Assembly: GCA_900317425.1 (NCBI GenBank)
Contig: ONGR01000004.1
Coordinates: 102,182 to 166,181 of the forward strand
DNA length: 64,000 nucleotides
Direction of reading: 5' to 3'
DNA from: an uncultured Eubacteriales bacterium
GTDB lineage: Bacteria; Bacillota; Clostridia; Oscillospirales; Oscillospiraceae
Part shown: positions 15,901-23,614 of the stretch, one piece after another
Position numbering within the stretch: the stretch's first letter is position 1
Layout of the letters: each line of letters opens with the position of its first letter
Made by a program: the position numbers and the translations under genes
Notes under the pieces: model-generated
Databases searched by the model: none
What the model was told of the DNA's origin: nothing
The model's input: the letters and a program-made list of their open reading frames with translations, nothing else

Positions 15901-17915
15901 TCATCAATGGTCAGCAGATCCCGCTCAGACTCCTTGGCGGCGTCATAGCTGCCAACGGATGCCAGATAGAGCTCAAACTGCGCGCCCACCTCGGGGGTGG
16001 CGGGGCCGGTCTTACCCAGATCGGAGTGCTTGACAATATGAATGCAGCCCTCGATGACCTCGTTAGAGATTACGGTGTCCTGGTTGCGGTCAGCGTTGTC
16101 CAGAGACAGATCATAGATCTGACCGTCTTCCGTGACGGAAAATTCCTGGGAGATGTGTCCCTTGGTGGTGTAGCCCGTCGGGGGTGCTGTCTCTACAATG
16201 GCAAAGCGACCATAGGGCAATAGATCAGCAGTGGTTTCGGCAACACCGTCGTCGCCGGTGGCAAAGGAATAGACCACATCATCCTGGTTGTAGGTCTCAC
16301 CATTTACGATGACGGGGTAATCATTGAGGGAGATGATATCAAACTGTGCGCCAGCCAGCGTGGCGTCGCCCTGGGCGATATCCCCGGTCTCGGCATCATA
16401 CTTGCGGACCTTTACGCCGCCCCGAATCAGAGCATTGTCAAAAGAGAAGGAACCGGTCTCACCGGGATTGACGGTGATGGTCTGGGGCTCCTGGGGCTTG
16501 TACCGGTTGGGTACCGTCTCGACGGCGGTGTAATCACCGGGGTACAGATCGGTCAGCTCCACGTTGCCGTTGGCATCGGTCTTGACGGTCTGGCTATAGT
16601 TATTGGGACCGGTGATGGTGAACTCAATGCCCTCCACCTTGCCATCTTCAGAGGTCTTGATCAACTTGGCCTTGCCGGTGTCCGGCTCCTCGGTGATGGT
16701 GGGGGCGTTGTAGGTATCAACCAGCTCCGTAGAGGCTCCGCCAGACGTAATCTGCACCACATACTTGGTGCTGTTGATCTGATAGCCGGCAGGGGCCTTA
16801 GTTTCCTGAATGACGATGGTGCCCAGAGGCAGGGTGGCGATCCCTCTTGAGTCAGTGTAGAATTCGTCGCCACTTACTTTCCAGTTAGAGTGAAATTCGA
16901 TTTCTCCATCGCTGTCTGTCTTAAACACCCAGGTCCGGGCAGTTGCTCCGTTGCTCTCGGCTTCGGCGGCAGTGCTGTACTGGCCGTCATAATATTTGAC
17001 GGTGAACTCCGCGCCTTCCAGAGAGAGCGCGTTGGAGGCGGGAGCGCCACCTGTCTTGCTGTCCGCTTTGCGCAGCAGGATGCCCACAGGGTCGGACTGC
17101 GGATAATCCGTGACGTTGCCGGTGGCGGTCTTGCCGGACTCCACCTTGATGGAGATAATGGCGGGATTCAGCGCAAAGCCCTTCGGAGCTGTCAGCTCGC
17201 GGAGATAATAGGTTGCAGGATGCAAGCCCGTGATAGTGTTTGCGGTGCCATCCGCGTTGGTGGTCAGGGTCCCTACGCGGTTGCTGTCGCTCTGAGCGTT
17301 GGCCTCACTGGTGTAGACGCCGTACACGGCACCGGCCAGAGAGTAGCAGCTGTTACCGCTGGTGATGGTGGTATTGGCGCTGGATTTGGTCAGAGTCAGA
17401 TCTCCGGTGGGCTTGTCGCCCCAAACCAGCATGATCTGGCCACCGTCAGACGGCCTTGCGGTGATGTAGGCCATAAAGCTGGCGGGTGCATTGGCGGCGT
17501 TGGCAGCAGCGTGATCCAAATACCAACGGATATCGCTGTTCATGACGTTATTGTTTTTTCCGATGTATTCAGCCACCGCATGATGAATGTTATAGAGTTC
17601 GGTGGCGTCATTGGTCTGGGAGGCGTAGTAAGCCATCCCAAGGATAACGTCGTCTGTCTGCCCCAGCGTGACCGTGGCGCCCACCCCTCCGGGATTGGCA
17701 TATGGGTCCGCGCAAATGCCGTGGAGCTGCTGGGTACCGTTGGTCAGCTCAAAAGCATAGTTGCTGGGGATGTCTCCGTACCAGCTGAGTACCTTGTAGC
17801 TGGTGATTTTATAGGTGTCGCTTTCCGCGTGTGCAACGTTGACGCCCGGCGCCATAAGGCCCAGGGACATGACCAACGCAAGCAGCAGCGCGGTGATTTT
17901 CTTTGTCAGTTTCAT
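12978..17915 (-). CDS. Giant thioester/CnaB/VaFE-repeat surface adhesin, sortase-anchored
   Basis: 1,645 residues. Signal peptide 1-31 (cleavage after AHA) is followed by a thioester-type domain (about 35-170), with Cys in HGICADPY and a Gln in GGQIMLVW as the likely cross-linking pair. A series of SpaA/CnaB-like beta-sandwich domains (about 175-1,000) and five VaFE repeats of about 120 residues (about 1,003-1,605; TVVAFEDL-type motifs) follow. The end is a sorting signal NPNTGD, a hydrophobic stretch and KRRKR. The NPxTG motif suits the class B sortase encoded upstream. It probably gives covalent adhesion to host or partner-cell surfaces. It is cargo of the conjugative element. Confidence 0.9.
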   Translation of the reverse strand: MKLTKKITALLLALVMSLGLMAPGVNVAHAESDTYKITSYKVLSWYGDIPSNYAFELTNGTQQLHGICADPYANPGGVGATVTLGQTDDVILGMAYYASQTNDATELYNIHHAVAEYIGKNNNVMNSDIRWYLDHAAANAANAPASFMAYITARPSDGGQIMLVWGDKPTGDLTLTKSSANTTITSGNSCYSLAGAVYGVYTSEANAQSDSNRVGTLTTNADGTANTITGLHPATYYLRELTAPKGFALNPAIISIKVESGKTATGNVTDYPQSDPVGILLRKADSKTGGAPASNALSLEGAEFTVKYYDGQYSTAAEAESNGATARTWVFKTDSDGEIEFHSNWKVSGDEFYTDSRGIATLPLGTIVIQETKAPAGYQINSTKYVVQITSGGASTELVDTYNAPTITEEPDTGKAKLIKTSEDGKVEGIEFTITGPNNYSQTVKTDANGNVELTDLYPGDYTAVETVPNRYKPQEPQTITVNPGETGSFSFDNALIRGGVKVRKYDAETGDIAQGDATLAGAQFDIISLNDYPVIVNGETYNQDDVVYSFATGDDGVAETTADLLPYGRFAIVETAPPTGYTTKGHISQEFSVTEDGQIYDLSLDNADRNQDTVISNEVIEGCIHIVKHSDLGKTGPATPEVGAQFELYLASVGSYDAAKESERDLLTIDEDGFATSKMLPYGKYVVHQISGFASSPFVDDFIVNIQEDGKTYSFILNNQTFSGYLKVVKLDARTGEIIPVEGVGFKLYDPNDQLITFFGDDTWYTGKDGIVRVPAELTYNYGYYLIEQNAPDGYVLSQDPVYFDVVPDAAIDEYNMKIIPVEFPNEPTKVQISKQDMGGKELPGAKMSVMDKDGNVVDEWTSAEEPHMIYNLLIGETYTLREDTAPLGYVKATEIQFTIQDTAEVQPVVMIDKVLSVAKVDYTGAYVPGAELAVYENDKMVEKWISADEPHAVSGLKVGHAYLLRELSAPEGWLPADPIEFTVTDDMKDQVINMEDEEIPEIHTTATVDDGHMAQASGTVTLVDRVFYDKLIPGREYTLTGTLMVKETGEALLDKDGNPYVSSVTFTPEDPTGYVDVTFEIDASDLAGQTVVAFEDLSKNDKTLVVHADIEDEEQSVHFPEIHTTATVEDSHIAQAAETVTLTDVVTYTNLIPGKKYTVTGVLMDQATGEAVLDKNGKEITAKTSFTPETADGSVEVTFTFEASELTGRSTVVFEDLYEGDLLLADHTDIEDEGQTVHFPEIRTTLTGEGGIHMAKADKKLTLVDTVSYTNLIPGKKYTVTGVLMDQETGEAVLDKNGEKITAKTAFTPETADGTVEVTFAFDASELDGKTVVAFEELYEKDRLLAVHADIEDGEQSVNIPKIRTTATVDGSHVALAAESVTLIDVVTYENLIPGKEYTVVGKLMDQRTGKVFKTTEGKEITAEATFTPETADGTVEVTFVFNASLLAGHSTVVFEDLYHEDILVATHADINDEDQTVHFPEVKTTATVNGNHKATPTESVTLTDVVKYDNLIPGKEYTVRGTLMVKETGKALLDKNGKPVTAEAPFVPEKASGKVELTFTFDASDLGSKSVVAFEEVYENDRLIAVHADINDKDQTVEFPENPNTGDTFHVGLWAALMAASGSTAAAAVWFTKRRKRAAEAR
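13090..14910 (-). repeat. Five in-frame VaFE repeats of about 362 bp
   Basis: Within the adhesin gene, a unit beginning with a TTATV-like segment and containing a VAFE- or VFED-type motif recurs near 14,900, 14,540, 14,178, 13,815 and 13,453, a spacing of about 362 bp. DNA identity between units is high (for example the shared stretch encoding LIPGKKYTVTGVLMDQ). The copy number is therefore prone to change by recombination and to collapse in short-read assembly. Confidence 0.85.
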
Positions 17916-17950
17916 TGCTCTTTCCTTTCCTGGCAGTCAGTGCCATAAAT

Positions 17951-17979
17951 AAAAATAGCAGCTACGCTCGGTAGCTGCT
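17951..17979 (-). terminator. Attenuator-type terminator upstream of the adhesin gene
   Basis: AGCAGCTAC and GTAGCTGCT form a 9-bp stem with a 5-nt loop, followed on the minus strand by ATTTTTATTT. It lies between the adhesin ribosome site and the leader ORF at 17,962-18,018, whose stop codon falls inside the stem. The arrangement suggests conditional termination before the adhesin. Confidence 0.7.
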
Positions 17980-18018
17980 GCAAACAATGGTAATGTAAGG
18001 CGGATCTCTTGTCCTCAT
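17962..18018 (-). CDS. Leader peptide of 18 residues upstream of the adhesin
   Basis: Reads MRTRDPPYITIVCSSYRA then stop. AGGAG lies 8 bp before the ATG. The last codons and the stop are within the terminator hairpin, so a ribosome on the leader would disrupt it. Too short to be judged by similarity; it is proposed on the ribosome site, position and overlap with the hairpin. Antibiotic or amino-acid sensing is possible but unknown. Confidence 0.5.
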   Translation of the reverse strand: MRTRDPPYITIVCSSYRA

Positions 18019-18056
18019 ATTTACGCTCCTTTCCTGACTGTTTCTTTGCCCTCAAA

Positions 18057-18086
18057 CAAAAAAGCGGCTACTTCAGTAGCCGCTTT
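18057..18086 (-). terminator. Terminator of the Ser/Gly-rich lipoprotein gene
   Basis: AAAGCGGCTAC, loop TTCA, GTAGCCGCTTT, then TTTT on the minus strand, 17 bp after the lipoprotein stop codon. A strong rho-independent terminator that separates this gene from the adhesin leader. Confidence 0.88.
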
Positions 18087-18102
18087 CGTGAATGAACGAT
18101 AT

Positions 18103-18900
18103 TTACTTGGTCGCGCCGCAGCGGGAGCATTTGTAGCCAACAACGGTGCGTTCGGTGGTTGTGCCGGTGACAACCTCTTTCCACTCAGAATGGTATGCTG
18201 AACTCGAGCAACCGGTTGCGTTTCGATGGTCTTTCATGCTGCCCCTGCTAAGGAGTATACCGGTTACATCCATACCGCAGGTGTTACAGATTTCGAACTC
18301 TTGCATCTCTGTCTGCTCCACCTCGTGCTCCTCGTAGATTTCCTCCCAGGCATGTCCCAAGGCGGAGGTGTAACTGTCGGTATAGCTGTCGCCGCAGGAG
18401 CAGGCGTGGGTGGTATAGCCGCCCTCGGTGCAGGTGGGGTCTACAGTATAATCGCTGTAGCTGTGATAATGCACCGGCTGGGCGGGCTGTGGCTCTGTGG
18501 CGCTGCTGCCAGCTCCGGAGGAGCCGGAACCGTTGGAACCAGTGGAACCGGAGTTTCCGCTGGAGTTGCTTTCGCCAGATCCGCTCGAATTACCGGAGGA
18601 ATAGTTACCACCGTTGCCGGTAGAGGAACCGGAGCTGCTGTTGGAGGTGTTGGGTGTGGTGTCCTCGCCGGTGATGGAACTGCTTTCATTGTTGCCCGGC
18701 GTGGGGTAATTCGCCGACCCGGTCGGCGAATTATTCTTTGTGGTACTGTCGTCGGGTTTGCTGTTGCTTTTAGGCTCTGCCTTCTGGGTCTGATCGGTTT
18801 TGCCGTTCTCGTCGACCTGTGCCGTCTGACCGCCGCAGCTGACCAGCACCAGCAGCATGGCCACGGCACAGAGCAGCGCCATGATTTTCTTCAGTTTCAT
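18103..18900 (-). CDS. Lipoprotein with Ser/Gly/Asn linker and Cys-pair repeats
   Basis: The ATG at 18,900 has AAAGGAGG upstream. Signal peptide with lipobox LVSC (Cys at about residue 22) gives a membrane lipoprotein. A long low-complexity Ser/Gly/Asn/Thr linker (about 45-140) spans the wall. The C-terminal domain has CSCGDSYTD, CNTCGMD and CSRCGATK Cys pairs, zinc-ribbon-like. One copy of the element's palindrome sits in frame here, encoding NSPTGSAN. It lies beside sortase B and the adhesin, so a cell-surface role in attachment or assembly is likely. No specific function is recognised. Confidence 0.8.
   Translation of the reverse strand: MKLKKIMALLCAVAMLLVLVSCGGQTAQVDENGKTDQTQKAEPKSNSKPDDSTTKNNSPTGSANYPTPGNNESSSITGEDTTPNTSNSSSGSSTGNGGNYSSGNSSGSGESNSSGNSGSTGSNGSGSSGAGSSATEPQPAQPVHYHSYSDYTVDPTCTEGGYTTHACSCGDSYTDSYTSALGHAWEEIYEEHEVEQTEMQEFEICNTCGMDVTGILLSRGSMKDHRNATGCSSSAYHSEWKEVVTGTTTERTVVGYKCSRCGATK
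18707..18733. repeat. Palindrome copy 1 (parS-like candidate), inside the lipoprotein gene
   Basis: Perfect arms TAATTCGCCGAC and GTCGGCGAATTA around centre CCG. It reads in frame as part of NSPTGSAN. Three further copies occur at 19,135, 22,254 and 23,615. Confidence 0.9.
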
Positions 18901-18938
18901 AGGATCGCCTCCTTTGCGTAAGTCTTTTCTTTGCCTGT

Positions 18939-18967
18939 AGTATATCATAGGTTTTGAGAGTTGTTAA
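18939..18967 (-). promoter_or_regulatory. Promoter of the lipoprotein gene
   Basis: On the minus strand TTAACA, 17 bp spacer, TATACT, 38 bp before the lipoprotein ATG. It fits a housekeeping sigma factor. Confidence 0.65.
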
Positions 18968-19134
18968 GGTGAAATTTGATGCTATGGGTTGCGATGAATT
19001 ACCACATCCCCACATGGATCAAGATAATGATGCCGCAGCAAAACCACACTCCGGCGAACAGCAGAACGGACTTGCTGATTCAAACAGGTCACGCGAATAC
19101 TGTGACCCACGATGGGCCAATCAAGTAGAAGTTT

Positions 19135-19161
19135 TAATTCGCCGACTCAGTCGGCGAATTA
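19135..19161. repeat. Palindrome copy 2, intergenic after sortase B
   Basis: Arms TAATTCGCCGAC and GTCGGCGAATTA around centre TCA. It lies between the sortase stop and the lipoprotein promoter in a 200-bp non-coding gap. Confidence 0.9.
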
Positions 19162-19169
19162 TCAGTCGT

Positions 19170-19910
19170 TTATGAAATGGGGACGAGAACGCCCAACACT
19201 ACGTAGCGGGCGTTCTCAAACTCAAAGGAGCAGGTGGACAGGGTCAGGATCGGCCCCTCTGCCGCGATGTCATGATTCGGGTAGAAGGTGGATCTGCCGA
19301 TATACTTCGCCAGACACTCCGGTGGGATCTCGTTTTGGTAAATGTTGGCGTCGACCTCTACGATGCACCCAGCAAACAGATCCACCCGGTACTTTTGTGT
19401 CGGCGTAGTCAGATACAAAAACGGATGCTCATCATAGAAGCTCTGATCCTTGTACTTTGTCAGGGTGGCAAACATGGTGCCGCTCCGCATGTGATGACCG
19501 TAAATGATGCTGTTCTCGTCGGAAAAATCAGCGCGGCACCGGTAGTCCAGGAACAGAGTCCCGTTGTCATTCCACGTGCCGTCCAGCAAGCGATAAAGAT
19601 AGTAGTTGTTGTCGTGGCCCTGCACCACTGGGTAATTAATCCGTGTCCCGGGCACATAGAGCCAGGCTACCACGTCGCCATTAAGCTGACGTAGTGCATC
19701 AAAATCTACCTCCAGCGGCTGTTCTTCTTCCTCTGGTAATTCGTGTGGATCTGTCTCCAGCGGTTCCGGCGTATGGACAAATTGGGCTGCCGTTGCTGCC
19801 ATCTCCTCGCTGCGGCGCTTCTCCAGCAGATATCCACCGATTCGATAAACTGAATAGGCGAACACACCCAGCAGGACGATCAGTAGGAAATAATACACTG
19901 ATTTCTTCAT
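19170..19910 (-). CDS. srtB: Class B sortase
   Basis: The 246-residue protein starts at the ATG that overlaps the upstream small gene by 4 bp (ATGA). One N-terminal membrane anchor (about 5-25) is followed by a sortase fold. The catalytic triad is visible: His in YGHHM near residue 140, Cys in LSTCSF near 223 and Arg in ENARYVV near 232. Class B membership fits the pattern VAWLYVPGTRINYPVVQ. It probably anchors the NPNTG adhesin encoded downstream. It is the only sortase in the window. Confidence 0.93.
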   Translation of the reverse strand: MKKSVYYFLLIVLLGVFAYSVYRIGGYLLEKRRSEEMAATAAQFVHTPEPLETDPHELPEEEEQPLEVDFDALRQLNGDVVAWLYVPGTRINYPVVQGHDNNYYLYRLLDGTWNDNGTLFLDYRCRADFSDENSIIYGHHMRSGTMFATLTKYKDQSFYDEHPFLYLTTPTQKYRVDLFAGCIVEVDANIYQNEIPPECLAKYIGRSTFYPNHDIAAEGPILTLSTCSFEFENARYVVLGVLVPIS

Positions 19911-20095
19911 GGCATGAGCCCCCGACAGCTCATGGGTGTAGTGCCGGTACAATAGATGCTGGTCTCATATGACGGCGGCCCAACGATCCCGTCTGGGGTG
20001 ATGACATACACCGTTCCGTCATTCAGTTCGCAGCAGATTTCCCGCACGTCGGTGACGCGCAGAGATCTGTCTTCCTCTGTAATAGATACACGCAT
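19907..20095 (-). CDS. Small protein, unknown function
   Basis: 62 residues from an ATG with GGAGGAGG 6 bp upstream. The peptide MRVSITEEDRSLRVTDVREI is followed by a beta-rich stretch GTVYVITPDGIVG. Translationally coupled to sortase B by a 4-bp overlap. Small proteins like this are common between regulatory genes in these elements. No family assigned. Confidence 0.65.
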   Translation of the reverse strand: MRVSITEEDRSLRVTDVREICCELNDGTVYVITPDGIVGPPSYETSIYCTGTTPMSCRGLMP

Positions 20096-20125
20096 GGTTG
20101 CCTCCTCCAAAATGGCAAACGCCCC

Positions 20126-20284
20126 TCAATGTGAGCGGCAATCTTCCTTTCCTTCGGACATTAATGTGGGACAATTGTAGCAATCCTTGTCCGCTTTGTG
20201 TGCAATGCTTAGGAGAGCCATCGTGAATATTCCAATCCACGCCCCAATTAATAAACCGATCACAAGATAGATTATGTTGGACAT
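20126..20284 (-). CDS. DUF3789-like small membrane protein
   Basis: 52 residues, beginning MSNIIYLVIGLLIGAWIGIF. One transmembrane helix (about 4-26) is followed by a Cys-containing polar tail (DCYNCPT). Size, the Gly-rich helix and the position beside toprim and parB genes match the DUF3789 family of conjugative elements. AAGGTGA lies 6 bp before the ATG. Function unknown. Confidence 0.7.
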   Translation of the reverse strand: MSNIIYLVIGLLIGAWIGIFTMALLSIAHKADKDCYNCPTLMSEGKEDCRSH

Positions 20285-20290
20285 TACGGG

Positions 20291-20488
20291 TCACCTTCTT
20301 AATTCTTCATATTTTTGCGCAAGCTCGCCGGCAGAAGGGGATTTGCCCCAGCGGTGCCAAGAGCCATCTGGCTCCAGTGTATAGAGATAATACATGTGCC
20401 GATCAGGCGGGCTGGTAATGATATACAGGACCTCCCGGTTTTTGCCCTGGCTCTCCAGCCACACAATCTCGCCTTTTGGGTATTGCAT
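20291..20488 (-). CDS. Small protein, unknown function
   Basis: 65 residues starting MQYPKGEIVWLES. Its ATG overlaps the stop codon of the toprim gene (TAATG), so it is probably translated by re-initiation. A longer upstream frame inside the toprim gene is not supported. Aromatic-rich beta pattern (HMYYLYTLEPDGSWHRWGK). No family recognised. Confidence 0.65.
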   Translation of the reverse strand: MQYPKGEIVWLESQGKNREVLYIITSPPDRHMYYLYTLEPDGSWHRWGKSPSAGELAQKYEELRR

Positions 20489-21444
20489 TACTCGAAATCC
20501 TTTCTTTTCGTCAGCGTAACAAGGCACTCATTCCAGTCTTTTCCGGAGGGTGGCAGGAGATCGACAATCTGACCGGTGAAGGACACAGTCAGCGGCAACT
20601 GCTTGGCAAAGTTGCGCCCTGCCTCATCGTTGTCAAAGCACATTTTAATGGTCTGAATCTCCGGATGATGGGCCAACCACTTGCTCACGGTGCCGGGAGC
20701 CGGATTGCCGGCAAGTGCCAACCGATGAGTTTTCTGCCACTCAATGCCGGCCTGCTTCTCCAGCGTTGCGTGACTGATGGCGTCGATGGGTGCCTCAAAT
20801 ATGGCCACCATGTCAGCACCGGGTTTTCCAGGTAATTCCCAAACCACAGATTTGTCCGAGCCTGGTACAATACCCTTAAACTGGCTGCCATAGTTTATGC
20901 CCCGCAGGATGGCGGCGCAAGGAACGCCGTGCCCATCATAGGAGATGAACACGGCGTTCCGAATAACTTTATTGTCTGCAGTGGGTCGGCAGCTGATATA
21001 GACCCGCTTTTGCCGGAGCAGATCGCGGACGATTTCCCCGTCACAACACCGGCGCTCGGTCAGATATTTGACCAGGATACCAGTAGCGTCAGATGCTGGG
21101 GGAGGCAGTGTGAATTCTACTTCCGGCTCAGAAACAGCCGTATATGCGGTCACGGGCAAACATGCGCCATCTTCGCCGGAGAGCCGCAGCACGGCATCCA
21201 CCATACTGCGGCCCTCGTATTCACGGCAAAATTCAAAAGCGCGGCCGGAGAGATGTCGACTGTTCCAGTACCAGCGGCCGTCGGACAGGAATATCATGCT
21301 GTCATGTTCGCGCAGATGATACCGATCACCGTGGCCTACGAGATCATACCCCTGCCGCCTTGCGTATTCCAATGCGCTGGCAGCCATAGCAGTCTCATAT
21401 TGGTGTTGGGTGAAGTATTTTTTTCCGCTTCGAGATATGGGCAT
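20488..21444 (-). CDS. DUF3991/toprim-domain protein (primase-like)
   Basis: 318 residues. The N-terminal half fits the DUF3991 zinc-less primase-associated region (RQGYDLVGHGDRYHLREHDS), and the C-terminal part is toprim-like: EAPIDAISHA supplies the Glu motif and CFDNDEAGR the DxD motif. Such proteins are found in Tn916/Tn1549-type elements next to parAB genes and are thought to act in DNA replication or transfer. Intact reading frame. Confidence 0.85.
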   Translation of the reverse strand: MPISRSGKKYFTQHQYETAMAASALEYARRQGYDLVGHGDRYHLREHDSMIFLSDGRWYWNSRHLSGRAFEFCREYEGRSMVDAVLRLSGEDGACLPVTAYTAVSEPEVEFTLPPPASDATGILVKYLTERRCCDGEIVRDLLRQKRVYISCRPTADNKVIRNAVFISYDGHGVPCAAILRGINYGSQFKGIVPGSDKSVVWELPGKPGADMVAIFEAPIDAISHATLEKQAGIEWQKTHRLALAGNPAPGTVSKWLAHHPEIQTIKMCFDNDEAGRNFAKQLPLTVSFTGQIVDLLPPSGKDWNECLVTLTKRKDFE

Positions 21445-21467
21445 GGCTTATCTCCGTTCCTTTATTG

Positions 21468-21788
21468 TCAGCTGGCAGACTTTGCGGTCAAGCATAGAGA
21501 GTAACGGAAAGGGTGGCGCAGGAGCCGGAGACCTTTTTTGACCAGAAAAAGGGCACTTCGCCGGCTGATCCGGAGGGAAGCGCCAATTTCTGAACTTGAC
21601 ATATGCTGCTGATACCGCAGAGAAATTGCGGTTCTCTCACGTTCCGGGAGAGTATCCAGGATGTTCTGCATTTTACCAGGCGTTTTATCCACGTGAAGCG
21701 GAAGGTCATTCGACTGGAAAATGTCCATCAGAAGGTTGACCGGATACTCATGCTTCTTGTATGTGTGAATGCCTATGTAATCGTTCAT
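21468..21788 (-). CDS. Sigma-70 region 4-like helix-turn-helix protein
   Basis: 106 residues. The middle (ILDTLPERERTAISLRYQQHMSSSEIGASLRISRRSALFLVKKGLRLLR) is a typical region 4 helix-turn-helix, without a region 2. It overlaps the parB start by 4 bp. Probably a regulator of element genes of the kind often annotated as sigma factor-like. Target unknown. Confidence 0.75.
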   Translation of the reverse strand: MNDYIGIHTYKKHEYPVNLLMDIFQSNDLPLHVDKTPGKMQNILDTLPERERTAISLRYQQHMSSSEIGASLRISRRSALFLVKKGLRLLRHPFRYSLCLTAKSAS

Positions 21789-22744
21789 GTCCTACTCCTT
21801 TCTACCTCTCCGAGGTACTTCCAGATTACAGCCTCTATCCGTTCCAGCAGCTCCGGGTCGTCCTTGTGGATCTTCAAACGGCCATCAAAGACATCGGGCA
21901 AGGCAAAACGGACCTTCTTCTGCTTGGCTTCTGTTCCTTCTTCGTGTGTTTGACGTAGGGAAAGAACATCCTCTACATCTTCTTTTGTCAAATTGCCAGA
22001 AGCTTCATAGACCTCCCGGATCAGCTTGGCGGACGCCTCGTTGATCTTGAGCTTTGGGCTTCTCTGCATGACGATCAAAATGGGCTGCTGTGCGTCATTT
22101 GAGATAAACGCGAGCTGATAGCCTGCCTTGACAGGGATGCGACGCTCATCAACCAGATCCAGCAGTTCCGGGAGGAGCTCCGACAGCTTGATGTACATGC
22201 GTAATTGATCGCCACTGACGCCGAAACGTTCTGCGGCCAGATCGTCAGCGCGTAAATTCGCCGACCCGGTCGGCGAATTTCCTGCGGGTCTGCCGGCGCG
22301 AATGTTAAACAGCTCTGTTGTGGCATCCAGATGGGCTTTATATGTGTTGGCTTTCTCGCTTGGGAGCCAGCCAGGGCGTTGGATGTTGCTCTCCGCCATG
22401 AGTATAATGGCGTCTGCATCAGACAAGGGCTCCACAATACAAGGGACGTGCGCCAGCCCGGCCTCTTTGGCGGCCAGCCTGCGGCGGTGGCCGGCGATGA
22501 TCTCGTATTCACCGGCCACAGTGGGGTGCGGCCGCACGATCAGCGGCTCCTTGACGCCTTTGTCCCGGATGCTGGATACCAGCGCCCTGAAGTCATCGTT
22601 GTCGATCAGTTTAAATGTGTGATTGCCAAAGTCGTGCAGCTCCGCCAGGCCGATTTCCTTTGTGTTGGACTTTGCGGCGGGCTTGAGAATGGTATCCCAA
22701 AAATCGGGGGGCTTCGGTAAAGCCTCGCGCTGCGTCTCGGTCAT
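21785..22744 (-). CDS. parB: ParB-family partition protein
   Basis: 319 residues. The ParB N-terminal nuclease-like fold includes EIIAGHRRRLAAKEAG and EPLIVRPH. A central helix-turn-helix with DDLAAERFGVSGDQLRMYIKLSELLPELLDLVD is the DNA-binding part. Copy 3 of the palindrome lies in frame just before it, encoding NSPTGSAN. It is expected to bind centromere-like sites and to segregate the excised element with ParA. 30 bp after parA. Confidence 0.92.
   Translation of the reverse strand: MTETQREALPKPPDFWDTILKPAAKSNTKEIGLAELHDFGNHTFKLIDNDDFRALVSSIRDKGVKEPLIVRPHPTVAGEYEIIAGHRRRLAAKEAGLAHVPCIVEPLSDADAIILMAESNIQRPGWLPSEKANTYKAHLDATTELFNIRAGRPAGNSPTGSANLRADDLAAERFGVSGDQLRMYIKLSELLPELLDLVDERRIPVKAGYQLAFISNDAQQPILIVMQRSPKLKINEASAKLIREVYEASGNLTKEDVEDVLSLRQTHEEGTEAKQKKVRFALPDVFDGRLKIHKDDPELLERIEAVIWKYLGEVERSRT
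22254..22280. repeat. Palindrome copy 3, inside parB
   Basis: Arms AAATTCGCCGAC and GTCGGCGAATTT around centre CCG. The central 25 bp are identical to copy 1. In the same reading phase as copy 1, it encodes NSPTGSAN. Confidence 0.9.
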
Positions 22745-22774
22745 AGATCATCCCTCCTTCCAGTCACCGCAGCT

Positions 22775-23545
22775 TTACCCGCGGGAGACAATCTCTGCCG
22801 CCAGCGCGCGAAACCTGTTGCCAAGATCGCTGCCGCGCTGCTGCAGCACGGTGACGCCGGCGCGTTTGGCATTGGCGACGTCAGCTCGGTTGGGGATGAT
22901 CGTCTTATAGACCAGGCTGCCGTATTCCTGACGGAGAAGCTGCTCGGCCTTCTGAGCCTCGCTGCGTACCATGGCCGCCCGGGATATTACGATGCCGTTG
23001 AACTCCAGACCCGGGTTAAGGCTGTCCTGGACACGTCGGATCGTTTCGCGGAGCTCGGTCAGTCCGTTGATGGAGTAGTCTTCCGGCTCCACCGGCACCA
23101 AAACCTCATTGCTGGCTGCCAGGGCGTTCACCACAAGCAGATCCAGACTCGGCTTGTTGTCCAGCAGTACATAGTCGTATTTCGTGAAATAGGGGTGCCG
23201 GAAGATCCGTGCAAGGACGGTACCGCTGTCCTGGTCATTTGCCAGAATGCTGGGCGCGGTGCTGAGGCCGGAAACAGCAGGGATATAGTCCAACTTTTCC
23301 CGGTCGCTGTAGCGGATGAAATCCTCAACTTGAAGGTGGATCTGCCGGGTGGCAAAGTAGATCATGTCAACGGTGGAATAACCGTTGTAATCACGACCGT
23401 ACAGGGTGTCGGTGGCGTTGTGCTGCTGATCCAGATCGACAATGAGGACACGGAAGCCTCGCTCTGCCAGTGCTGCACCCAGAGAGAGGGTTGTGGTGGT
23501 TTTGCCGCAACCACCTTTTTGGTTGACAATGCTGATGATTTTCAT
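22775..23545 (-). CDS. parA: ParA-family partition ATPase
   Basis: 256 residues. Deviant Walker A KGGCGKTTTT (residues 10-19) with the signature Lys, Walker A-prime VLIVDLDQQHNAT, and Walker B YVLLDNKPSLD are present. It is a Soj-like ATPase that works with ParB in segregation of the circular element. The gene follows the attenuator and palindrome copy 4. The ATG has GGAGG upstream. Confidence 0.95.
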   Translation of the reverse strand: MKIISIVNQKGGCGKTTTTLSLGAALAERGFRVLIVDLDQQHNATDTLYGRDYNGYSTVDMIYFATRQIHLQVEDFIRYSDREKLDYIPAVSGLSTAPSILANDQDSGTVLARIFRHPYFTKYDYVLLDNKPSLDLLVVNALAASNEVLVPVEPEDYSINGLTELRETIRRVQDSLNPGLEFNGIVISRAAMVRSEAQKAEQLLRQEYGSLVYKTIIPNRADVANAKRAGVTVLQQRGSDLGNRFRALAAEIVSRG

Positions 23546-23614
23546 GGGGGGTTCCTCCTTATTTTTCCTGGCGTATACCAGGGATTTAACTTTGCTAACT
23601 GCGATCCAAACCGG

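Noticed and set aside
13077-17948. Long plus-strand frames opposite the adhesin gene
   Set aside because: They are repetitive Gly/Val/Leu-rich shadows of the repeats in the adhesin, with no ribosome sites or domains.
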